In this document: positions 1 through 5,951 of the stretch, one piece after another
How the letters are laid out: the number at the start of each line of letters is the position of its first letter
Position numbering within the stretch: position 1 is the stretch's first letter
Assembly: GCA_012517485.1 (NCBI GenBank)
Contig: JAAYUT010000046.1
Span: forward strand, 1-7,210
Length of the DNA: 7,210 bases
From: Candidatus Atribacter fermentans
GTDB taxonomy: Bacteria; Atribacterota; Atribacteria; Atribacterales; Atribacteraceae
Reading direction: 5' to 3'
Position numbers and translations under genes: made by a program
The notes under the pieces: generated by a model
Told to the model about the DNA's origin: nothing
What the model saw: the letters and a program-made list of their open reading frames with translations, nothing else
Database searches by the model: none

Positions 1-601
1 CTTCATAAGCTTTTTGCCGATTCCATTCTGCTGAAATTGTTGATACAATTTCTAAATTAGGATTTTGACTCAAACCTTCCTTAAATCCTTCAGTATACGC
101 TTCAGCATCGCCCCGTCCCAAGGCTCCTTCAATAATAGCTACTTTTCCTTTTTCCAGATTGTTTGCCATCCATATTCCTAAGGGTTTTGAAAATTCTTTC
201 AAAGAGTTATCCATAAATCCTGCTGATAGAGGAAGAAGGTCAGGGTGATAACCACTCTGAAAAAATATTGGTACTTTTGCTTTGCTTGCTGTGTCTACAG
301 CTGCTCTTTCTGATGATAGAGAAACAGCGTAAATTAAAATACCATCACACCCTCGAGCGATGGCGTCTTGAACATTGGCTAATTCTTGAGCAGAATCTAG
401 ATTAGAAGTATATACAACCATTTTTATTCCTAATTTTTTTGCTGCAATTTCAGCAGCTTGTGAACCATACTGATAGTAAGGTTCACCAGTAGCACGGATA
501 AAAGCTATTTCAATCTCATTCTCCTCTGCTAAAAGAACACTTCCTGATCCTGCGATGATAATTACCAAAATCAACATGGTAAGAAATAACCTTCGAAACA
601 T
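1..601 (-). CDS. Periplasmic sugar-binding protein of a CUT2 ABC transporter (N-terminal 200 residues, partial)
   Basis: Substrate-binding protein of the ribose/galactose type (Peripla_BP_4 fold), which captures a sugar in the periplasm and delivers it to the permease encoded just upstream. The frame is open from an ATG at 601 to the window edge, giving 200 residues; the C-terminal part is missing. Residues 3-4 are RR, 5-24 are hydrophobic, and a signal peptidase I site fits after VLLA (25/26). There is no lipobox cysteine, so a soluble periplasmic protein is expected. The first domain strand starts at IAFIRATGEPYYQYG (32-46), followed by QDAIARGCDGILIY (78-91) and the family-like EGALGRGDAEAYTEGF (158-173). 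At 169 a Tyr sits where many relatives have Arg three residues before G-F, so ligand contacts may differ from RbsB. A strong ribosome binding site (GGAGGT, complement of 607-612) lies 5 nt before the ATG. It is last in the ATPase-permease-binding protein order. The family is clear; the substrate is unknown. Confidence 0.9.
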   Translation of the reverse strand, partial: MFRRLFLTMLILVIIIAGSGSVLLAEENEIEIAFIRATGEPYYQYGSQAAEIAAKKLGIKMVVYTSNLDSAQELANVQDAIARGCDGILIYAVSLSSERAAVDTASKAKVPIFFQSGYHPDLLPLSAGFMDNSLKEFSKPLGIWMANNLEKGKVAIIEGALGRGDAEAYTEGFKEGLSQNPNLEIVSTISAEWNRQKAYE

Positions 602-623
602 TTTTTACCTCCTTTTATAACTT

Positions 624-668
624 TTATTTTAATTTCTTTAATCTTTTTTTTATGGGAAAATAGGTCAA
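624..668 (-). other. Possible 14-codon leader ORF with its own ribosome binding site
   Basis: Between the permease stop and the binding-protein start a strong Shine-Dalgarno-like sequence (GGGAGGTG, complement of 673-680) is followed after 4 nt by a TTG codon. That frame gives LTYFPIKKRLKKLK and then TAA. It ends 22 nt before the binding-protein ATG, which has its own ribosome binding site. It could be a small translated leader that couples or boosts translation of the binding protein, a ribosome standby site, or chance. The lysine-rich composition follows partly from the A-rich spacer. Confidence 0.2.
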
Positions 669-681
669 TTTCACCTCCCTT

Positions 682-1602
682 TTACTGGGATTTTTGAAAC
701 ATTACTGCAGCTACCATGATTGCTCCTAAAACTACTCCCTGAAAATTGGCACTTATTCCGAGTAAATTAATACTATTAGAAACTAAGCCCAATAAAAAAA
801 CTCCGCCCAAGGTACCAAAGACGTTTCCTCTTCCACCAAAAAGTGGAGTCCCTCCAATAACTGCTGCCGCAACTGAACGTAATTCATATCCAGTTCCCAT
901 GGTTGGCAAAGCCGAATCGAGTATGGAACTTAAAACCAAAGCCGCAACCCCAACAAACAATCCATTCAAGGCATAGAGAGCCATTTTAATACGGCTTATT
1001 CTGATCCCCGAGAGCCGAGATGCTTCTTGATTGCCACCAATAGCAAAAGCATACCTCCCTAAAGGAATATTTCTTAAAAAGAAATGGCTGATAATCAATA
1101 AAACAATAAATATAATTGCCGGAGCTGGTAATCCGAAAATGTCTTGAATTCCAATTAATTCATAAAGCCCACCCATTCCATTAATCGGACTTCCTCGGCT
1201 TATTACTACTGCAATACCCTGAAGAAAAGTCATTGTCCCTAAAGTGATTATGAAAGGGTGAGCCCTTTCGGTGGAAGCCAAAACACCGTTTAAAAATCCA
1301 AAAAAAACGGCGCAAGCAAAGAGGGCAAGAATACCAAGATTTAAAGAATGAGTTCGAACAATAGTAAGACCACCAACATAAGCGCTAAGAGAAATAAGGC
1401 TTCCTACTGACAGATCCAATCCTCCAGAAATAAGGAGTATTGTCATTCCAATACTGACAATACCCAAAACCGAGATTTGTTGGAGAATATTTAATAGGTT
1501 TTGTAGACTTAAAAAACGAGGATTGATTATACCGGTAAAAATTACAATAGCTAAAAGAACTAACACTAATATATTTCTACCAATGGTGGTCAGTGAAAAC
1601 AT
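682..1602 (-). CDS. Sugar ABC transporter permease, RbsC-like (CUT2 family)
   Basis: Inner-membrane permease of a ribose/xylose/galactose-type importer (BPD_transp_2 family), working with the adjacent ATPase and binding protein. The protein has 306 residues, slightly shorter than many RbsC-type permeases, and is hydrophobic throughout with several membrane segments starting at about residues 10-26. Family signatures are GGLDLSVGS (60-68), AHPFIITLGTMT (114-125), GGNQEASRLSGI (189-200, the cytoplasmic loop region thought to meet the ATPase) and ELRSVAAAVIGGTPLFGGRG (240-259). The ATG at 1602 is supported by GGAGGG (complement of 1609-1614) 6 nt upstream, which overlaps the last two Gly codons of the ATPase gene. 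Only 3 nt separate the two genes, so translation is probably coupled. The family is certain, the transported sugar unknown. Confidence 0.95.
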   Translation of the reverse strand: MFSLTTIGRNILVLVLLAIVIFTGIINPRFLSLQNLLNILQQISVLGIVSIGMTILLISGGLDLSVGSLISLSAYVGGLTIVRTHSLNLGILALFACAVFFGFLNGVLASTERAHPFIITLGTMTFLQGIAVVISRGSPINGMGGLYELIGIQDIFGLPAPAIIFIVLLIISHFFLRNIPLGRYAFAIGGNQEASRLSGIRISRIKMALYALNGLFVGVAALVLSSILDSALPTMGTGYELRSVAAAVIGGTPLFGGRGNVFGTLGGVFLLGLVSNSINLLGISANFQGVVLGAIMVAAVMFQKSQ

Positions 1603-1605
1603 AAT

Positions 1606-3099
1606 TTACCCTCCTAGCATAGCTTGCAATAATTCTTTGGGGTTGGTAGAAGAAGAATCGGCTATTTCCTCTACTATCTGCCCTCTCCGTAAAATAATAA
1701 TTCGATCGGCAACAGTAATAAGTTCCTCAAGGTCCGAAGAGACAAGGAAAATACTTTTATGTTTTGACTTGATATCGAAAAGTAAACGATGTATTTCCTG
1801 ACGCGCTTCTACGTCTACACCTTGAGTAGGTTCTTCTAAGAGCCAAATTTGGGCATTGGCAAAAAGAGCCTTGGCAAAAAGAACTTTCCTCTGGTTCCCT
1901 CCACTCAAATACTGTACTTCAGTTTTCACTGATGGTGTAACTATTTTTAGCGCTTTCACTAAATTTTGAGCTTGAACTCCCTCTTTTTTCAGGTGGATAA
2001 AACCTTGGGTAAGAATTTCCTTCAGATTAGAAAGGGTTATGTTTTGAGCTAATGAAAGAGGAAGCACCAAACCTTCTTTGCGCATATTTTCCGGAATAAA
2101 AAATAATCCCTTTTCCAAGGCATCATAAATACTATTAGGAGAATAAGGTTTTCCTTTTAAAAACATTTTTCCCTGAGAAAAAGGCAAAAGTCCAGCTAAC
2201 AAACGAATAAGTTCATGACAACCCGAATCGTTCCCCCCAAGAATTCCCAGTATTTCTTCTTTGTGTAATGAAAGGTTTATATTCTGAAGGACGTTATTGC
2301 AAGAAATTTCTTTAAGTTCTAAAACTTTTTCCCCAATAGGTTTTTTAATAACTGTAGAGAAATCAAGCTTGTGTCCTGCCATTTTTTCAATTAACGTTTC
2401 TTTGGTCAGATCCCCTTTTTGGAAAGTACCAACACATTGTCCATTTTGTAACACAGTAATTCTTTGGGCAATTTCTAAAACTTCATCTAAATAGTGGGAT
2501 ATATAAAGTATACCTATTCCTCGTTGTTGAAGTTGATGAATTAAATGAAATAAAAAATCGACTTGAGATCCAGTTAAAGATGCGGTTGGCTCATCAAGGA
2601 GAAGAACTTTAGCTTGACGAGCTAATACTTTTAAAATAGCAACTTCCTGGCGGGCCGCCACTGATAAAGCAGCAACTAAATCGGTTGGTTGAATACTTAA
2701 GCCATAAGAATGAATCCTCTCCTCAGCCTCTTGTTTCATGGTAGAAAAGTCTATGCTTCCCCAACGTGTGCGAGGTTCCATCCCTAAAAATATATTCTCC
2801 GCTACGGACAACCAGGGAACCAATTGTTGTTCTTGGTAAACGGTAGCAATTCCGTTTAACCTTGCTTGATAAGGATTCAAAGATCGAAAAGATTTGTTCC
2901 CGATATCGATTGATCCTTCGTCGGGGGCATAGGCTCCGGATATAATTTTCACCAAAGTAGACTTACCGGCACCATTTTCTCCGACCAGAGCATGTACTTC
3001 CCCAGATATTAAAGTCATATTTACTTTATCTAAGGCTCGGACCCCTGGAAAACTCTTTGAAACATTCACAATTTTTAAGAGAGGTTGATTTTCAACCAA
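1606..3099 (-). CDS. Sugar ABC transporter ATP-binding protein, RbsA/MglA-like, two ATPase domains
   Basis: Cytoplasmic energy-coupling subunit of a CUT2 sugar importer: 497 residues in two fused nucleotide-binding domains, the normal family length. Domain 1 has Walker A GENGAGKST (40-48), Q-loop Gln89, a diverged signature LSVAARQ (145-151), Walker B VLLLDEP (165-171) and H-loop His202. Domain 2 has a degenerate Walker A GGNDSGCH (288-295) in which Cys294 replaces the usual Lys/Arg, an intact LSGGNQRK signature (398-405), and Walker B WLLEEP (419-424) with Glu422 in place of Asp. Domain 2 degeneracy is typical of the family, but the loss of the signature Gly in domain 1 is less so. The start is a TTG at 3099, chosen because GGAGGT (complement of 3107-3112) lies 7 nt upstream and the next in-frame Met (residue 28) would delete the first strand. 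This is the first gene of the transporter operon and lies behind a 574-nt repeat-rich gap. Confidence 0.95.
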   Translation of the reverse strand: MVENQPLLKIVNVSKSFPGVRALDKVNMTLISGEVHALVGENGAGKSTLVKIISGAYAPDEGSIDIGNKSFRSLNPYQARLNGIATVYQEQQLVPWLSVAENIFLGMEPRTRWGSIDFSTMKQEAEERIHSYGLSIQPTDLVAALSVAARQEVAILKVLARQAKVLLLDEPTASLTGSQVDFLFHLIHQLQQRGIGILYISHYLDEVLEIAQRITVLQNGQCVGTFQKGDLTKETLIEKMAGHKLDFSTVIKKPIGEKVLELKEISCNNVLQNINLSLHKEEILGILGGNDSGCHELIRLLAGLLPFSQGKMFLKGKPYSPNSIYDALEKGLFFIPENMRKEGLVLPLSLAQNITLSNLKEILTQGFIHLKKEGVQAQNLVKALKIVTPSVKTEVQYLSGGNQRKVLFAKALFANAQIWLLEEPTQGVDVEARQEIHRLLFDIKSKHKSIFLVSSDLEELITVADRIIILRRGQIVEEIADSSSTNPKELLQAMLGG

Positions 3100-3106
3100 A
3101 GATAAA

Positions 3107-3112
3107 ACCTCC
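3107..3112 (-). promoter_or_regulatory. Ribosome binding site that fixes the TTG start of the ABC ATPase
   Basis: The complement reads GGAGGT, 7 nt before the TTG at 3099. No ATG or GTG start lies at a usable distance, so this site is the main support for a TTG initiation codon. Confidence 0.75.
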
Positions 3113-3127
3113 TGATTTATTAAATCA
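3113..3127. promoter_or_regulatory. Perfect 7-1-7 palindrome, candidate operator of the transporter operon
   Basis: TGATTTA-T-TAAATCA is a perfect 15-bp inverted repeat directly abutting the ribosome binding site of the ABC ATPase gene. Its place just upstream of the first operon gene and its symmetry suit binding of a dimeric repressor or an occluding mRNA hairpin. A weaker 5-4-5 AT-rich inverted repeat follows at 3148-3161. No convincing -35/-10 pair was found beside it. AT-rich palindromes arise easily by chance, so confidence is moderate to low. Confidence 0.35.
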
Positions 3128-3215
3128 AAATTCGATTGCCACCTTCCTAAATTAATATTTATCTATCCTGTAAATAAAGGAATGGGTAAAAAATTGAACA
3201 AAAAAACTGAGAAAG

Positions 3216-3305
3216 GCACACCCCCCTTACATCCCCCCTCAATGGGGGAATAGATTCAACCATTCCTCTCCGTGGAGGGGTGCCGCTTTCGCGGGGGGAG
3301 GGTGC
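3216..3305. repeat. GC-rich imperfect palindromic element, about 90 bp
   Basis: The outer arms are GCAC-A-CCCCCC (3216-3226) and GGGGGG-AGG-GTGC (3293-3305), which pair with a small internal mismatch. Inside are three local hairpins: TCCCCC/GGGGGA (3232-3249, 6-nt loop), CCTCTC/GAGGGG (3265-3280, 4-nt loop, one G-T pair) and CCGC/GCGG (3283-3294, 4-nt loop). This compact, strongly folded structure resembles REP/MITE-like intergenic repeats. It encodes no obvious protein. Confidence 0.55.
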
Positions 3306-3312
3306 TTTTTGG

Positions 3313-3357
3313 TTTTTAATTGTTATTCTGAGACAATGAATAAGGAACAATTAAAAA
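3313..3357. repeat. AT-rich 12-bp perfect inverted repeat
   Basis: TTTTTAATTGTT (3313-3324) is the exact reverse complement of AACAATTAAAAA (3346-3357). A further ATTC/GAAT pairing (3325-3328 with 3338-3341) can extend the stem across a 4-nt bulge, leaving a 9-nt loop. There is no T-tract after the stem on either strand, so it is not a standard terminator. It may be the terminal repeats of a small element or a remnant of one. Confidence 0.5.
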
Positions 3358-3369
3358 ATTTTGATCAAA

Positions 3370-3409
3370 GAGATTGCCAGGTCGCCTCAGACCCTCCTCA
3401 CAATGACGG
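3370..3409 (+). repeat. Short dispersed-repeat unit, copy 1
   Basis: A 40-nt unit starting GAGATTGCC and ending CAATGACGG. It aligns without gaps to 3621-3660 at 28 of 40 positions, including the shared CTCCTC core and the GAGA start. The same orientation and similar ends point to two diverged copies of one element. The motif resembles GAGATTGC...CTCCTCGCAATGACG repeats that occur in many bacterial genomes (recalled, not checked). Confidence 0.5.
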
Positions 3410-3435
3410 AACAATAAAAATTCAAATTCCCCTAA

Positions 3436-3454
3436 CTCCCTTTGCTAAAGGGGG
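3436..3454. repeat. Short stem-loop
   Basis: CCCTTT-GCT-AAAGGG is a perfect 6-bp stem with a 3-nt loop at 3438-3452. It extends to 8 bp with one G-T pair to 3436-3454. No T-tract follows on either strand, so it is read as part of the repeat patchwork rather than a terminator. Confidence 0.45.
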
Positions 3455-3512
3455 AAACGATCTGTGAGTCAGCATTTTCATCCTCAACTGGTGCTGCAAA
3501 GCAACATGAGGG

Positions 3513-3527
3513 TCTATCCTGTAAATA
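3513..3527 (+). repeat. 15-nt direct repeat (partner at 3162-3176)
   Basis: TCTATCCTGTAAATA occurs identically at 3162-3176 and 3513-3527 in the same orientation, 351 nt apart. The pair brackets the GC-rich palindrome, the AT-rich inverted repeat and repeat copy 1. It could mark the edges of an inserted segment or be two copies of a small repeat. Confidence 0.5.
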
Positions 3528-3552
3528 CAATTCACCATGAACACTATAACGC

Positions 3553-3590
3553 TGTCATCCTGAGCCCTCTCTTTTTGAGGGCGTGAGGAT
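3553..3590. repeat. Hairpin-bearing dispersed-repeat fragment
   Basis: A stretch of GTCATCCTGAG type ending in GAGGAT contains the perfect stem GCCCTC/GAGGGC (3564-3569 with 3577-3582) around a 7-nt T-rich loop. The outer parts recall the widespread GTCATCCTGAG...GGATC intergenic repeat. It lies about 90 nt downstream of the dehydrogenase stop on the minus strand, with no T-run after the stem, so a terminator role is doubtful. Confidence 0.45.
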
Positions 3591-3620
3591 ACCATCTTTT
3601 CATTTTAAAAAAGACTAATT

Positions 3621-3660
3621 GAGAATGCTACGTCACACAAGGCACTCCTCGCAAAGAGGG
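3621..3660 (+). repeat. Short dispersed-repeat unit, copy 2
   Basis: A 40-nt unit starting GAGAATGCTACG and ending CAAAGAGGG, matching copy 1 at 28 of 40 positions without gaps. It ends 13 nt before the last codon of the dehydrogenase gene, so the repeat reaches almost to the coding region. Confidence 0.5.
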
Positions 3661-3673
3661 AGCAGCTATAAAT

Positions 3674-4870
3674 TCAAATATCCTCTCCAACATCTTTAAT
3701 TTCTACTCTTTTGCCTTTTGCTGAAGACTGGTTAATGGCTTCAATTACTACTTGAACCCGATATCCATCTTGAAAGGAAGCTCCCAATGGCCCTACGGGT
3801 TTATCGTTGACAACACAATCTAAAAAGTGATGAAGAGCATGGACATGTCCATATTCCCAACCTTGATTATGACCAGAAGGCAAGTATTTTATTTGTAGAG
3901 GGTGTTCAGCATCAGTTACTAAAACATTACTAAAACCCTGGATTTCAGGTGAATTAATATCGGTAGAGTAAACTTGCAAGTGGTTTAAATCTTCAAGATC
4001 AAAAAAAATACTCCCTTTAGAACCATTAATTTCCCAACCTTGGTAGTTTTTTCTTCCGGTACTCACTCCTGATGATTCAATTGTTCCAACTGCACCATTT
4101 TTAAACTCCAAAATTGCAATGGTGCATTCATCTGCAGAAATTGGGTGATCTTTTCCCAAACTATCTTTTCGTATCTGATTATAGGTCTTTTTTAGACCAC
4201 AAACTGCTGTAATTTCTCCGACTAAAAAATATGCCATATCAATGATATGACTTCCAATCCCCATAAGAGTTCCTGATTGGGTTCCATGAGCATACCACAC
4301 TTTTTCGACCAGTTCAAAAGGGTTATGCCCGGCTTGCTGTAAGTATTTGGCTCGGAATTGGTATATAATCCCTAAGGTCCCCTGTTCAATAAGTTGACGA
4401 GCTAATTGAACAGCTGGGAGAAAACGATAATTATAACAGCACATCGTTTTTACTCCAACTTCCTGAGCTTTCTTAGCCATTTGGAAAGCCTCATCAAGTT
4501 TTAAGGATAAAGGTTTTTCACATATAACGTGTTTTCCTTTCTCCATAGCTAATATGGAAGGAAGATAATGCCAATCGTCTGGGGCACAGTTATCAAAAAT
4601 ATCTATCCGGGGGTCTTTGGCTAGTAATTGCCAGTCAAGACAATACTCCTTGTAGCCAAACCTGCGCGCGATATGCTCAACTTTTTTTTGGTTGCGACCA
4701 CAGATTGCTAATAGGACAGGACGAGAAATTGGATTGGAAAAGCTAAAAGGAATTTTTATAAATGCATTAGAGTGAATTTGTCCCATAAAACCATAGCCCA
4801 AAGTACCAATTTTCACTTCTGGAAAGTCCGATTTCGAGTAATCAACCTGATAAAAACCGTTCAAATTCAT
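3674..4870 (-). CDS. Gfo/Idh/MocA family NAD(P)-dependent oxidoreductase
   Basis: Cytoplasmic dehydrogenase of the glucose-fructose oxidoreductase / inositol dehydrogenase family, which oxidises or reduces a hydroxyl of a sugar or cyclitol with NAD(P). From the ATG at 4870 it has 398 residues. A Rossmann domain begins at VKIGTLGYGFMG (20-31, GxGxxG type). The EKP motif with the conserved Lys is at 118-120 (CEKPLSL). The GSHIIDMA segment (206-213) carries the His and Asp usually placed near the catalytic site, and the C-terminal half forms the substrate domain. An in-frame GTG at 4879 would add three residues, but its bases belong to GGGTGA (complement of 4876-4881), a good ribosome binding site 5 nt before the ATG, so the ATG is preferred. 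It follows the TIM-barrel gene by 12 nt and is surely co-transcribed. Family certain; substrate unknown. Confidence 0.94.
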   Translation of the reverse strand: MNLNGFYQVDYSKSDFPEVKIGTLGYGFMGQIHSNAFIKIPFSFSNPISRPVLLAICGRNQKKVEHIARRFGYKEYCLDWQLLAKDPRIDIFDNCAPDDWHYLPSILAMEKGKHVICEKPLSLKLDEAFQMAKKAQEVGVKTMCCYNYRFLPAVQLARQLIEQGTLGIIYQFRAKYLQQAGHNPFELVEKVWYAHGTQSGTLMGIGSHIIDMAYFLVGEITAVCGLKKTYNQIRKDSLGKDHPISADECTIAILEFKNGAVGTIESSGVSTGRKNYQGWEINGSKGSIFFDLEDLNHLQVYSTDINSPEIQGFSNVLVTDAEHPLQIKYLPSGHNQGWEYGHVHALHHFLDCVVNDKPVGPLGASFQDGYRVQVVIEAINQSSAKGKRVEIKDVGEDI

Positions 4871-4882
4871 GATATTCACCCA

Positions 4883-5731
4883 TCATGCAATTATTTTCTG
4901 CAAATACTTGATGCTCTCACCAACAGCTTGATCTTCATCACCATAATTTGGATCTAAATAATCAATTTCTAAGGTCAAACTTCCTTGATAATGATTATCT
5001 TTAAAAACTTTTACCAAAGCTGGAAAGTCGATAATGCCTCTTCCTGCCGGTACACTGGCAAAAAAATACCAGTCGGATGGATTGCCACCATATAATGGAG
5101 CAACGTCTTTTATGTGAGTAGCAAAAATCTTATCGATCAATTTACGAGCAGCCTCAATTGGATTTTCTCCTATACGAAGCGCGTTGCCGGAATCGAAGGT
5201 TACCCCAAGGTTAGGGGAACCAACCCTCTCAATAATTTCGAGTAATTCATCCGAAGTAAAATCAAAGTGGTTTTCTATGCCAATTTTTACATTATAATCT
5301 TCAAACAAAGGCATAACATCTCGAAGAATTTTAGAGACTTTTTCGATTTGAGGACCATGTGGTTCATGACGAAAAGCCAAGCTGGAAACGACAATTCTCA
5401 TCACTTGAGCATTTAATTCCTGACACGTTCTTAAATGTTTTTTAAGGTCCTTAGCAGCTTCAGGCTTTTTCCCACCCTCAAAGCCATCTGGATGACCCCA
5501 AGCCACTACTGGATCTAAACTAAACTCAATTAACTTTTCTTTCAGTTTTTTCAAAAAATCTTTATCATTTTCAGGGAAAAAACAAGTTTCCAAGGAAACG
5601 ACATCTACTCCAAGCTCATTCGATCGCTTTAAAAAGTGGTCAAAGGTTATTCTTTTGCCAGGATCTTGCTGAAAATTATAGATTTCTCCAAAATACCGAT
5701 GATAACAATAACTATCGATCCCAATTTTCAT
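4883..5731 (-). CDS. Sugar phosphate isomerase/epimerase-like protein (xylose isomerase-like TIM barrel)
   Basis: A 282-residue AP_endonuc_2-type TIM barrel, normal for sugar isomerases, epimerases and inosose dehydratase/isomerase relatives. Likely metal ligands are visible at the ends of strands: Glu153 (IGIENH), Asp180 (VTFDSGN), His206 (ATHIKD) and Glu255 (LTLEID). The strand 1 motif MKIGIDSYCYHRYFG is at the very N-terminus, so the barrel is complete. The ATG at 5731 has AAGGAG (complement of 5738-5743) 6 nt upstream. It is the first gene of the minus-strand unit with the Gfo/Idh/MocA enzyme, a frequent pairing in breakdown of inositol-like compounds and rare sugars. It is divergent from the AraC regulator, which probably controls it. 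The exact reaction cannot be assigned; a 3-keto sugar hydrolase/epimerase-type role is also possible. Confidence 0.9.
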   Translation of the reverse strand: MKIGIDSYCYHRYFGEIYNFQQDPGKRITFDHFLKRSNELGVDVVSLETCFFPENDKDFLKKLKEKLIEFSLDPVVAWGHPDGFEGGKKPEAAKDLKKHLRTCQELNAQVMRIVVSSLAFRHEPHGPQIEKVSKILRDVMPLFEDYNVKIGIENHFDFTSDELLEIIERVGSPNLGVTFDSGNALRIGENPIEAARKLIDKIFATHIKDVAPLYGGNPSDWYFFASVPAGRGIIDFPALVKVFKDNHYQGSLTLEIDYLDPNYGDEDQAVGESIKYLQKIIA

Positions 5732-5790
5732 TGCCCTCTCCTTAATGTAGAATATTAATTTTTCAGCCTTTTAAAAGATGCTTTTCACAA

Positions 5791-5802
5791 CTCAATGTTG
5801 AG
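5791..5802. promoter_or_regulatory. 12-bp palindrome, candidate operator
   Basis: CTCAA-TG-TTGAG is an inverted repeat with perfect 5-bp arms, about 60 nt upstream of the TIM-barrel start. Its position suits control of the minus-strand unit. The binding factor is unknown. Confidence 0.3.
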
Positions 5803-5888
5803 GGAAAAACTCCTATTCAGTTAAAGCTTCTTTATTATTTATTTTTAATCATTCCCATTTTTTTTACAACCATTTTTCGCTGAATTTC

Positions 5889-5917
5889 TTGTCAAAAAGG
5901 AAGATGGTCAATACAAT
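5889..5917 (+). promoter_or_regulatory. Sigma70-type promoter of the AraC regulator gene
   Basis: TTGTCA (5889-5894) and TACAAT (5912-5917) are separated by exactly 17 nt, each one mismatch from the -35 and -10 consensus. Transcription would begin near 5924, giving a short leader of about 28 nt before the ATG at 5952. Confidence 0.65.
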
Positions 5918-5951
5918 GAATAAATAATTAATAAGATATGGGGTGATTCAA

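Larger units (their letters stand above)
3100..3673. repeat. Repeat-rich non-coding spacer between the dehydrogenase and the transporter operon
   Basis: A 574-nt gap between two minus-strand genes with no credible coding sequence. It is a patchwork of short repeats: a GC-rich imperfect palindrome (3216-3305), an AT-rich inverted repeat (3313-3357), two related 40-nt units (3370-3409 and 3621-3660), a 15-nt direct repeat (3162-3176 and 3513-3527), and hairpins at 3436-3454 and 3564-3582. Base composition swings from C/G runs to A/T runs, unlike the flanking genes. Such mixtures resemble decayed, non-autonomous intergenic repeats dispersed in some bacterial genomes. Whether this spacer splits the locus into two transcription units or is read through cannot be decided here. 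Confidence 0.7.
5732..5951. promoter_or_regulatory. Divergent regulatory region between the catabolic unit and the AraC gene
   Basis: A 220-nt AT-rich non-coding region between divergent starts. It holds the regulator promoter, the TIM-barrel ribosome binding site, and palindromes at 5768-5777 (CTTTTAAAAG, which overlaps AAAAG-ATG-CTTTT to 5785) and 5791-5802 (CTCAA-TG-TTGAG). The sequence CCATTTTT is repeated in the same direction at 5855-5862 and 5870-5877, 15 nt apart. AraC-type proteins often bind direct repeats, so this pair is a possible site. No convincing minus-strand promoter could be chosen. Confidence 0.55.

Noticed and set aside
746..976. Plus-strand frame opposite the permease gene
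   Set aside because: Antisense shadow of a clear permease; the opposite strand carries conserved family motifs.
1523..1801. Plus-strand frame opposite the ATPase/permease junction
   Set aside because: Overlaps two well-supported genes on the other strand and shows no domain.
2297..2494. Plus-strand frame opposite the ABC ATPase
   Set aside because: Antisense shadow of a complete two-domain ATPase.
3159..3350. 63-codon minus-strand frame in the spacer
   Set aside because: It is translated from the GC-rich palindrome and inverted repeat, has a repeat-driven composition (PPRRG, PPLRG), no ribosome binding site in a convincing place and no recognisable domain.
3564..3582. Intrinsic terminator of the dehydrogenase gene
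   Set aside because: The stem is perfect, but no T-tract follows on the minus strand and it lies about 90 nt past the stop codon.
3100..3673. CRISPR array or integron-like array
   Set aside because: The repeats differ in sequence and spacing, with only two copies of any one unit; no regular repeat-spacer pattern and no cas or integrase gene.
4772..4957. Plus-strand frame across the dehydrogenase/isomerase junction
   Set aside because: Antisense to two real genes and without any family pattern.
5773..5800. Minus-strand promoter TTGAGT-N16-TAAAAG for the TIM-barrel gene
   Set aside because: The -10 match is poor and several equally weak alternatives exist in this AT-rich region.
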